Shown: one piece after another, positions 1-64,000 of the stretch
How the letters are laid out: the number at the start of each line of letters is the position of its first letter
Numbering within the stretch: the stretch's first letter is position 1
Origin: Mantis religiosa
Lineage: Eukaryota; Arthropoda; Insecta; Mantodea; Mantidae
Direction of reading: 5' to 3'
DNA: 64,000 nucleotides
Assembly (NCBI GenBank): GCA_030765055.1
Contig: CM060952.1
Coordinates: forward strand, 87,442,493 to 87,506,492
The notes under the pieces: model-generated
Seen by the model: only the letters and a program-made list of their open reading frames with translations
Told to the model about the DNA's origin: nothing
Databases searched by the model: none
Position numbers and translations under genes: made by a program

Positions 1-1170
1 ATCATCACTCTTTTCATTTATATCTGGCTCAAATAGCACATCATCTTCATGTTCAGTATTCCACAACATGTCGTCCTCAGAACCATCAATAGCACAAGAA
101 ATTCCAGTTTTTTAAAGCTCTTCGTAACAATATCAACACTAATTCTCTCCCATGCATGGATTATTCCCTAGCAGTTTGTTGGTATTGATGGCTTCCTTAT
201 CTTGTCTCCTGGAGTCAGCTGATGAGATCCTGCCACCATCCATTTTGAAAACAGGTGTCGAAGATATTCTTTGAAGGGTTTGTTGATGATATCTAAGGGT
301 TGAAGAATGGATGTTAAACCTCCAGGGATGATGACAGGATGGGACTTCATCCATTTCATTTTCTCCTTTACAGGCTCCACCAGGTGACCTCAAAAACTGT
401 CTAGACAAGAAGGGACTTTTTTTATAACAATGGTCCTGGTCATCTTCCCCAGACTTTCTCCAACCAATCCACCATCAAAACTACTGTCATCCAGCGTTTT
501 TCTTGAACTCGCAAGTGAATTTCCATGTGAGGTAGTCTCCTTTGGTAAAGGTCTTCCTTTTAAAAATGGCGTAAGGTGGAAGATTATTGCCGTCTGCTGT
601 AATGCACAACATCACTGTGCATCTTACTTTCTCCGCTCCAGTTGTCTTCACAAGCACACTTTTTGAGTCAAATGGAGTAATGGTGGTGTTATGTGGCATA
701 TCAAAAAACACTGGTGTCTCTCTCTGAGAGAGCAAATAGTCAAATAGTCATACTGCTGTCACACTTGTATTACATAACGATGGAAGTCAAGTACCTTATC
801 TGTGTAGTCTGGAGGTATATGCTGGCACAAAGTTGTTCTTCTCCATAAACTGAAATTTTGCCATCTCATAAAACAAATCACTCAACAAATTATTGATTTA
901 AAATCCTTTCTGTCAATGTTAAGCATAGAACCTATCTTGCAAGTTTTGTTCTGGATCATTTCATAAGAGACAGCACAACAATCATTTCGAAGTTCATTGA
1001 CATAACCAATTGCATTATCAATTTCAGGGTATTTTCCTCTTTTAGGCCCATGAAAGATTTGGAGCTTGTCTTTGCAGCCTTGAGTTGATCTTTTTCTCTC
1101 TGCCAATACTGTATTGAATTAGGATCAATGGAGAAATGTCTTCCTGCAGCTTTCACCACGTTTGTATTGG
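1..1170 (-). pseudogene. pogo/Tigger-like DDE transposase, decayed
   Basis: Minus-strand reading gives scattered pieces of one transposase in order. There is an N-terminal DNA-binding part near 1159-900 (KAAGRHFSIDPNSIQYW; RGKYPEIDNAIGYVNELR). A DDE core piece lies at 735-490 (FDMPHNTTI; CTVMLCITADGNNLPPY). A C-terminal piece lies at 400-165 (KSHPVIIPGGLTSILQPLD; KPFKEYLR). These phrases are characteristic of the pogo/Tigger superfamily. Several frameshifts separate the pieces, so the copy is dead. The C-terminus runs off the window start, so the full length cannot be judged. Confidence 0.8.
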
Positions 1171-2805
1171 TGTAAGATGATACATCTAAATTTTGCCGTA
1201 TAGTTTGAATATTTCGACATTATGACAATTTGTATGAAATTGACTTAGAAACATGCAAGTTCTCATTTCAATTTTACATTACATTGTGACAATGGCAATA
1301 CGAGTATTTTTGTGGCAAGCACTGCATCCATTGTTGTCCATGACAAGCACTGCTGCATCAATCATTGTCCATTATCAAGTCATTTGAAGCCAATAAGAAC
1401 GAACCAAGAGAGGGAATTATGCAATGTTTGATGGGTAAATAATTTTTAGTGATGAAAAATCATAGGGGAGGGAAATATGCCAAGGGGGGGGGGGCTTATG
1501 TGATAAAAGACGGTACTTTTATCTTCTATAAACTGTCCTTGCAAAAATTATTTTTTCATTTACTTCCGGTTAAAATAAATAGATACATCATATTTTTCAT
1601 TACAGACAGACATAGTTAAATGTTTAAAAATTGGTCACTATATACTGATGTAGAAATTCCATGCTCTTTCCATAACATTGCAAGAAATAATTGAGGCTTG
1701 GCAGTACTTCTAAAAATAAAATATTTAACAGTTGAAATCAACAACAATGGATATCCTGGAAATAGTTGATGCCACAAAAGAAAGTTACTTTTAAGAAAAT
1801 GAAATATTTGAAAAATTTTTCCATGTGAAGGATAATTAGCTTATGGTTACAGCATATACTCGAAATTTTTATGCTGTATCTTTGGTACATACATAATTGA
1901 ATACCAAGTTTGGGGCTTATCAGTCATTTTGTTTTTGAGTCATTTTGTTCGTAAAGACACACACATTTTTAGAATGTATTTCCAATGAAATCCCTACAGT
2001 GTATTTTTGGGTGGAATGCAATACTTTTCTACTTACTAGATAGTAGAACAATTAAAATGTTCTGTAATTTTTAAATCAAAATACACTTACATTATGAACC
2101 TCTATGGGGAGGAACTTTATATTAAACTGCAATAAAATATATTTTCAATAGAAACCCCGACCTAATGAAGGACCACACAGAAAACCCAAAACTGCAGAAT
2201 CCCTATCCAGGTAAAGGACTGGGCAGAAAACTATTAAACAATGTGAGTTCATCCTTCCATAAACCAACTAGACAAATGGTGTAACATAACCCTGAGGAAG
2301 TTTCAATATACATGGGGACAATCGGCCAGTGTTTTTCATTCAGTTCCTGAAGAAGGACATGGAGCTTAGAATAGCCAAAAGTTTGAATTTAGTTACTGAT
2401 ACAGCTGATCATCCGTTAAACTTTAATTAATAACACTTACTGTGAAAGCTTTAAATCTTACAAAATAAAATGAAGTTAATTATCAAACCATTTGGTGACA
2501 GCAAGCAGCTGACAAGGTAGGTAACAATCTTGACAGCATTTTCTTACAGTACAGTAAGTGAAACTTTACATGGGTTTAGTTGATTTCAGTGTTATCTCTT
2601 GGTGGTTTCATTGTATGCATAAATTTCCCTTTTTACTTATAAAATCAAAACACATTTTTATAGAATGTAGCCAAGTATCAAGCAATAAACTGTGACTATA
2701 TGGAGTAGTGTTTGCTTCTATTCATTTTGGGAAACTATACCTGACCTTCAAACTCCAAAACTGCAGCACTGCACAGCATTTTAATAATTTTTATTCTATT
2801 TGATA
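1171..2805. other. AT-rich non-coding interval
   Basis: I see no exon. Bases 1200-1500 may be the leader of the Tigger copy. Bases 2230-2420 contain a short block (CCTGAAGAAGGACATGG) that looks like a retroelement tail, but I cannot assign it. Confidence 0.4.
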
Positions 2806-2880
2806 TATTCCAATGTAAGTCATACTGGATGATGAATGAAGTAGGTGTATAGGTGCTCAAGTGAGCCTAGAGTCCATAAT
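2806..2880 (-). repeat. SINE-1 fragment (3' part)
   Basis: The stretch with GTAAGTCATACTGGATGATG, a later GCTCAAGTGAGCC and AGAGTCCATAATG matches the 3' part of the full tRNA-headed SINE at 10558-10812. The head is missing. Confidence 0.6.
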
Positions 2881-3787
2881 GAATTTTGAAATTCAGCCAA
2901 TAAATTCTGTCTTCAAGTTTGTTTTATTTTCAGGGTTTGGTAATAAATTAAAAAATAATACGTCCTCTAGCAGCAGTAATGATAAGAGGAATAAACAAAA
3001 TGACTGATGATGTGAACAATTTTTTGCACAATTAATCTCTTGAATTTGGTATGAAGTTCATAAATTTTGTTGAAAAGATAAGTTATGTTTATGGCAAACA
3101 ATTATATTTTATTATATACAACCTTAAATTATTTTAAAGGCTTTTGTAAATTTTTGATAAAGCAGCTATAAAAATCCAATTTAGTTTGTCATGTAAAACA
3201 CCGTGTCAAAGTATTGTTTACAATGTAATAATCATTAAATTGATTAAAATTGTAGCAAACATTGTTTTAACTCTACTTCACATTATAAATGTGGTATCAG
3301 AACAGTATATCTTACTAAAGCTTTTAAGTAAGGAATATGTTACCTGAATGCTTTTCCACCATATATACAGAGAGAGGGAGACTAGTCATTTTATGGTCCA
3401 GATTAGATTGCAAGAATGTGTCTACCACAATGGAGGGGGGGTAATTTAAAAATTTCTCATTACATTCTCATGAGTAACAGTACCATGTACTTCAATGAAT
3501 ACTAACCTAATTAGCTGTGTTGAAAGTAGTATTAATCTGTGGAATCTATAGTCTTTTGTTTTATATTTTGTAAAACATTTATTGAGCATTTTTATGTTTT
3601 TAATCTCTTCTCAAATTTTAAATTCTTTTAGCTGTTATTTGGCAGTCTTATTGATATCTCTTATTGAATTAATGCATGTTCTTGTAATTCTGTTACAAGT
3701 ATCATTCAATCTCTAAAACCACAGTAGCCCAATGCTGAATATGTAAACTAGAACATTTTAAAGCTAAAGATATTTACATATACTTAC
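2881..3787. other. AT-rich non-coding interval, presumed intron
   Basis: I see nothing coding. It begins directly after the donor of the transmembrane exon (minus strand), so it is probably the start of the intron leading to the cytoplasmic exons. Confidence 0.5.
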
Positions 3788-58608
<54,821 letters not shown>

Positions 58609-59079
58609 CTGAAATAAAATCATTACAAGTAATGGCTTTATTACCAACTCAGAAACATTGTGATCTCCAGAAGTCATTTCATCATAAATAATTGAACCAA
58701 AAGTAATATATAATTGTATTTACAATGAGAGTCATTACATTAACTTATAAATTTAAAATGGAACAGTTTAATGTGGAATTCCACAAGGTTCTATATTGGA
58801 ACCTTTGCTCCTTATTTATACAGTAATGGAAATATTTGTTGCATAACCCATAAAATTTGTGCATTTTTATACAATTTCCATGTGAATGTCAATATTACTC
58901 AGTTATTACAATAAAATATAATTATTTGCCACAAACTACGCCAATCAATTTAATAAAATTGCTGAACTTTCCACAGAACTTTCAAGAATTCTACAGTTTC
59001 AAAACTGTTTTAAATAATTTGGTATAATTTTGATTCTTCAAAATAAATATAACAAAAACATTTGCTACATTATTCGAAA
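58609..59079. other. AT-rich interval upstream of exon A
   Basis: In gene orientation this is the intron before exon A. I see nothing else. Confidence 0.4.
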
Positions 59080-59360
59080 AAATATAAAACTTATGATAAT
59101 AAAAATATCTGGCATTTATCAATTTAAGTGTTTAGATTGTAACCAAGTTTACATTGAAAGGACCAAACATAGTTTATAAACCAGAATGAGGGAACATTTT
59201 AGAAATATTAGGTATAAACAGACTGATAAATTGGCTGTGGCAGATCAGTTTTGGTCATTTAACCATGAAATAAATCTAGAAGTTCTATTAAAGCAATTAA
59301 TTGGCCTGATAGATTTAATGTTTGGGAGAAAATATTTTTTATTTATAAGACAGAAATCAT
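59080..59360 (+). pseudogene. PLE endonuclease fragment (plus)
   Basis: The plus strand reads KISGIYQFKCLDCNQVYIE, then after a stop RMREHFRNIRYKQTDKLAV and DQFWSFNHEIN. It is the GIY-YIG module with its Cys pair. Confidence 0.7.
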
Positions 59361-59544
59361 GTACTACACAAATATAACTATTTGCAACAAAAACTTCATG
59401 TATCTCAAGGAAATGATGTAATTTTTTCTTATTAATTGATAAGAACAATTTTGTAAACTCTTGTTTACAACTTCAGCCATCAAACAACTTCGCTGTCAAT
59501 GTTACTATTGCTAGAGGTCATTAAGTTTTTGCCAGTATTACCAA

Positions 59545-59930
59545 AATCTGAAAATGAAATAAACTTGAAAACAGAATCGACTACTGGTATTTCAAAATTC
59601 ATTACGTGATGTTTATTTTTTAAGATAAATATTTTTTTCCCAAACCATTAAATTTATTTGACCATTAAAATGTTTTAATAATTTAACTTCTGGATTTATT
59701 TATTGGTTAAATGACCAAAAATGATCTGCTATGGCCAATTTATCAGTTTGTTTATACTTAATGTTACAAAAATGTTCTTACCTTCTAGTTTCCAAATTAA
59801 TTTGCGTCTTTCAAACATAAACCTGATCACGATCTAAACAATTAAATTTTTAAATACCAGATTTTTTATTATTAGGAATTTTATCTTTTTTTAGAGAAAT
59901 GTGGTAATTTTTTAATACTATATTTGGGGT
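59545..59930 (-). pseudogene. PLE endonuclease fragment (minus), convergent with 59.1 kb copy
   Basis: The minus strand reads KFNCLDRDQVYV, EHFCNIKYKQTDKLAIADH then FWSFNQ, clearly the same family as 59080-59360 and facing it tail to tail. Stops are present. Confidence 0.65.
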
Positions 59931-59939
59931 TGCATATCA

Positions 59940-60420
59940 AGCAAAGAAGTGTATGCACTGCACTTTGTAGAAGGGACAGTAAATGCAAATGCATACTTAG
60001 AAATTTTTAAAGAGAAATTATTGCTAACAATTGCAGAACACTTTGCATTGCCAGAGAATTGTACTTTTCAAGATGATTCTGTGCCATGCTACACAGCTAA
60101 TAAGGTAAGCACATTACTATTAACAACATAATTTCTTAACATTCAAAATATATATTCCTTTAGCTTCTTTTGTATGTAATATTCTATAAAATAAGCTCAG
60201 GGATTTCCATTCTGTTCTGGCCGGGAAACAGTCCAGATCTGAACCCACTGGTAACTCCTGGAAGATCAATGACAATGCAGTGAGCCAGAAAACACCAAGA
60301 AACAAGAAAGAACTTGTTTAAGCAAGATGTAAGTAGTTCAGTGAGATATCATTGGACCAAGTACAATATTTTATACTTTCAATGCCTAGATAATGTGCTG
60401 TTGTAATAAAAGCTCTGGAG
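59940..60420 (+). pseudogene. Tc1-like transposase C-terminal fragment
   Basis: The plus strand reads EGTVNANAYLEIFKEKLLL, AEHFALPENCTFQDDSVPC (the QDD catalytic region) and, after about 90 bp of unmatched sequence, FWPGNSPDLNPL. These are Tc1 transposase landmarks. The unmatched stretch breaks the frame. Confidence 0.7.
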
Positions 60421-60725
60421 CCCACACAAAGTAAGAATTAGAGCATGAACAAAGAAACATTACTATTTAAGATTAAAAACAAATGACTGACTTGTGTTAT
60501 TAAAACAAATCAGATGTTAAATTCTTATGCTTCAATTTTTTTTCTTAGCTATTCAGTTTCTGCAAAGGCATGTAATAGTTTTGCTATTTTATTGTAAGAA
60601 CTAATTTATAACACAATCGATCAAAACCCAAATAATATCATGTAGAAATACCAAATATTCACAGTTAGAAAAAATTAAATTGTAATATCACATGCAGAAC
60701 ATATGAATCTTTACTGCCACATAAA
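60421..60725. other. Unassigned sequence
   Basis: I see nothing assignable. Confidence 0.4.
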
Positions 60726-60729
60726 TGTC

Positions 60730-61590
60730 CAAAAGTTGGAGAAGATATTAGGTGGCTCAGCCAGTGAATTGAAATAATTAAATCCATACTTAATGTGAAT
60801 GACATAACAATCTGCGACAGCTTGGTCATGTCTAGGAATATCATCCAAACAAGAGGAGTCCTACAATGGGATCTGATAAGTCTAGTCCCGATGTAATGAC
60901 CTCAGATATTGGGCAAGCTATAAATACAAGAATCATTAAATTACTCATGTATGCAGATGACATAGTCATTACCTCCAGTTCATCGGATATGACAATGTTG
61001 GAGGATGTAAATTTAAAAAAAACAACAAATTATCACCTCCAGAAGATAAGAAGATGTTCAAGCAGTTGTGGAGAGCATTAGGGTTGTGTTAGAAACAAAT
61101 GGAACACTTTCTCCCTGCATATACAGGAGCACACATCGATTGCCATAAAAGCCACATGCAACATCCCTAAGCTTCAAAGCCTCTCCGTGACAACTGCGAT
61201 AAAACTGTTCAAACTCAAAGTCATGTCAGCCACCACATAGATATGACACACCTTCGGACTTTCGGAAACATCAGTATACAAAATTGTCCTAGAGAAGAGA
61301 TAGAAGAAAGCTGCTGACATTCTGGAATAAATAATGGAGACTGAAGCAATGAGGACAGAAACCTGGAAGGGTCCAAACTTCAAGCTTCTACATCTATAGA
61401 CACAATTTGCCGCCCATGAATTCCATGAGAGAATCTGCCAGAATGTCTCATTCCACAAACCCAAGGAGGACTGTGTCTGTAAGATTGCAGCAAGCTATGC
61501 CCCAAGTATTATTAAGTGAAATATGAAAGCAGAACTCTCCACTAAATAAGTTAATAAAAGACTGGTAAAAACCCAACTATACACATTGAA
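60730..61590 (+). pseudogene. LINE reverse transcriptase fragment
   Basis: The plus strand reads QAINTRIIKLLMYADDIVI then TSSSSDMTMLEDV, with the MYADD catalytic box. Later text is broken by stops; no further motif is certain. The clade is unclear. Confidence 0.55.
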
Positions 61591-61597
61591 AATGTGA

Positions 61598-61702
61598 ATG
61601 AGATCGAAAATGGAGGCGATTGCCATTGAAACTAGTCTCTCATTAATATAAAAAAAGTGACGAGTATCAATAAACCAACTACAAATAATTTTGCGATTAG
61701 TT
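61598..61702 (+). mobile_element. PLE 3'-terminal fragment
   Basis: ATCGAAAATGGAGGCGATTG and GTGACGAGTATCAATAAACC match the end of the sense copy at 55.2-55.3 kb. Only about 100 bp remain. Confidence 0.7.
61610..61643 (+). ncRNA. Degenerate hammerhead-like motif
   Basis: TCGAAAA, stem II GGAGGC/GCCATT, GAAA, palindrome CTAG, TC. Confidence 0.35.
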
Positions 61703-62915
61703 TAATAAATTCTTTAAATGTAAAATTGCCCTAAATTTCAAATGTATAAATTGTAATAGATGATCTAATAAATTTTTTCAGTACTGTGTATACCTTCTAT
61801 TCAGTTAAAGTTATCATATGCTAGGATATATTTGAGGTTGCTGGGAAGCTATGGCCTTATTGAGAATAATAAAATATATCTCTGATGGTTATTGAACTGA
61901 ATTGTAACTATAATAATTACATCCTCTAGATTAAGTGTATATACACTAATTGTTGACATAGTATTGGTGAAAGTGATTAATTTTCATTTCTGGGAATGCC
62001 TTTTGTTCAACTTTGTAACAATTGTCTTTCTGTTAAGTTATTTCTCCAAATTTAAAAATCTGAATGTTGTGACACAGCTGCTATGTCCCAGAATTATCAG
62101 GAGACTGGCACAAAGAAATTGAAGAGACAAATGAATGTGACATGCTCTTGTGCAGTGTAAACATCATAGGCACTATCAAAAGATAACCAGATTCATCTGG
62201 AAGTTTCCCTTCTACCTGCCTCTAGAACATGCTAGAGAGTTCTGTGGAAATTTGCAGCAACTATATGTCAGTGTATTTGTGAGTAAGTTACTGAGTGTGT
62301 TTTGGTGCAACAAAACGTGCTATTCTCCAAGTGAGTTTTTGATGCAGAGTGAGAGCTGCTTATGCAAGAGTCTAGAGACATCTTGGGCTTGATTTTACTG
62401 TAACTGAACGATCAGAAGAAGAGGCTGCTTTGGGCATATTATCATATCTTTGCTCCTGTATGATCACAAGTACAAAATGAACAGAGACCTACGAATTGAA
62501 AAATGTGTAGTTATTTGAAAATTCAGACCACAATAACCATAGTGTGCTCTTATAAGATCTACATTTTTGGTGCAGTAATACTTTTCTTTTCTCTTATGGC
62601 TTACCAATTCTTCAAGTAACTCAAAAATGAAGAGTATTTCACAAGTTACTCCCATTATTTCAAGATTTATATTTTGTGTCACATCGAAATATCTTAAACA
62701 TATTTTATAAAAGTCATTACATCCATTTTTTGGGGGGAATAAAAAATGATATAAATATAAATGGATGCTCAGTTTTTCATTATAGAGTGTAGTTTGGTAG
62801 GCAATTTATTGGAAAGTTTGAAAGACTTTGAACTAGAATGCCAAGATTTGTATTTAACTAACCTTTTGTTTTTGAGTCATGTGTGTACATGTATACTTGC
62901 ATGCAAATTGAGAAT
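61703..62915. other. Unassigned sequence
   Basis: An 80-residue plus-strand frame at 62150-62392 has no recognisable domain. I found no exon of the receptor gene here. Confidence 0.35.
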
Positions 62916-62919
62916 ATGC

Positions 62920-63250
62920 ATTTTATTCATCCTCTAATTACACCAGTTAAAGAATACATCAAACTACAAATATATACAAGTTCACAATTTACAATTTAGT
63001 GGTAATTGATTTATATTCTTCTAAGCTGCAATAAGCATTATTATAATAATTACTTTTTTTAACAAATTTAATTTCCATTTATTATTTTTAGTGATTTGTA
63101 TTTCTGTAACATTCTGTTATATAATTGTCTTCCCATTACACTTTCATGTCTATCATTTAAAGTACCCCTGAGGGATGACCTAAAATATTCCTTACTGTTT
63201 CTAAAGCCATATAACTGGAAGTTATTTCCAGGCTCTTATGCCAACCTAGA
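62920..63250 (-). pseudogene. LINE 3' tail
   Basis: The minus strand reads SSLRGTLNDRHESVMGRQL then YNRMLQKYKSLKI, a LINE C-terminal tail, and ends TAGAGGATGAATAAAATG like the other tails. Confidence 0.55.
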
Positions 63251-63699
63251 ACCTTGTGGAACCCTTTGCTTTATGGTTTCATAATGCAATTTTAATTTTT
63301 AATTTGTTCTATCTTTGTTCCTGTAGTTTATTTCAACACATTGAGTTCATAAAATGCATGAGGATAAAATCCATTATGTTCCTATGCAAAATTTATAATA
63401 ATGGAGTTAAGAGATTTTCATTGCCTAACATTCAATATGTTTCTGCATTGTTCTTAACCCTTAGTAGCATCCGTCTCTGAGGTGGGTACAAAATTTCTCA
63501 ACATATAGTTGGCACATCTGCTTTGCTAATTTGATCTGATATTCCAGCTATGCTTCATTTGTGAGCTGAACCTTGTATTGCATGGACATCATTGTTTTAC
63601 TTCCATGAAATTATTGTTTTATTCACACGCATACATCACACATGTTGTTTCGCAGGCGGATATTACTGTAAACGCAAGATTCCCTTCTCTGTCCGGTAG

Positions 63700-64000
63700 A
63701 TATTACTTTAAACAAGTAAGTTTTCTTGTTATTTGAGTTTGATTTATGAGTCACTATGTTTTCACTCAAACTTCACTTACTTGTTGCTGTATAATTGAAA
63801 CGTTTTCAAGAACGTTCAATCTCATCCTCAGCTGTTTGGTGACTAAATGAACCTTCCTCTTCTTCCACTACTACGGAGCTCCAATCACTCTGCCATCTGG
63901 TGTTAGGGGCACTAAGTATTAATACTTCGAGCTCCGTAGTAGTGGAAGAAGAGGAAGGTTCATTTAGTCACCAAACAGCTGAGGATGAGATCGAACGATC
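63700..64000. mobile_element. PLE inverted unit, cut by the window end
   Basis: The arms GGTGACTAAATGAACCTTCC (63838-63857) and GGAAGGTTCATTTAGTCACC (63954-63973) are reverse complements within longer arms (63795-63891 and 63930-64000), meeting at AGCTCCGTAGTAGTGG. A further inverted pair AACAAGTAAG/CTTACTTGTT lies outside at 63711-63785. The right end and any target duplication are beyond the window. Confidence 0.7.
63795..63836 (-). ncRNA. Hammerhead-ribozyme-like core, minus strand
   Basis: Minus strand: CTGAGGA (63831-63825), weak stem II starting GAGA, GAAA, palindrome ACGT, TTC. The sense arm at 63980 keeps CTGAGGA and a better stem (GAGATC/GATC) before the window ends. Confidence 0.5.

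Noticed and set aside
2230..2430. Possible PLE end (CTGAAGA with following text)
   Set aside because: There is no stem II, GAAA or palindrome in the right places, so I do not call a hammerhead or a PLE terminus.

Overview
This window looks like intron-rich, AT-rich animal nuclear DNA, most likely from an insect. The reasons are GT-AG introns of 1-13 kb, tRNA-derived SINEs, mariner and Tc1 transposases, Jockey-type LINEs and many Penelope-like elements (PLEs). The tRNA-headed SINE copies resemble repeats I associate with cockroaches and termites, but that placement is an inference. There is no operon structure and no CRISPR array.

One host gene can be read. It lies on the minus strand and its exons are scattered from 58608 down to 3788. 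I place eleven exons (called A to K here), each flanked by consensus splice sites. Reading phases agree at nine of the ten junctions. The visible product has an unidentified N-terminal beta-rich region, a cysteine-rich segment, about three fibronectin type III (FN3) domains and a transmembrane helix, with a membrane-proximal block like that of receptor-type tyrosine phosphatases. The signal peptide and the cytoplasmic enzyme lie outside the window. The one phase conflict, between exons B and C, falls in a 12.8 kb intron that also holds a 5,071 bp (GT)n tract. The splice acceptor of exon E sits in a ladder of seven in-frame tandem repeats.

The rest is transposon debris. By position: a pogo/Tigger pseudogene (1-1170); a 222 bp PLE mini-unit (4.7 kb); a 2.1 kb PLE palindrome with two intact 322-residue reading frames (5.9-8.1 kb); a compound AAT microsatellite (9.0-9.5 kb); SINEs, a LINE, a solo LTR and a deleted mariner (10-16.6 kb); a LINE carrying a 90 bp PLE mini-unit (18.5 kb); SINEs and a GC-rich repeat (19.5-22.2 kb); mariner, PLE and LINE remnants (23.4-28.9 kb); a LINE/gypsy/PLE chimera (31.5-34.1 kb); a LINE and DNA transposons (35.3-40.2 kb); the (GT)n tract (40.5-45.5 kb); a MITE and two LINEs, one with a nested PLE (47.7-53.5 kb); a PLE inserted in another PLE (53.8-56.8 kb); and fragments to the end, where another inverted PLE pair runs off the window.

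The most interesting system is the PLE set. Several families share one layout: a 39-49 bp outer tail, an antisense copy, then a sense copy, often inside a 12 bp target-site duplication. Most ends carry a hammerhead-ribozyme-like core whose short helix III is always a four-base palindrome (CATG, CTAG, ACGT or CCGG), although its sequence changes. Hammerhead motifs in PLEs are known. The constant 12 bp duplications, the very small units and the compensatory helix III change are the parts worth checking.
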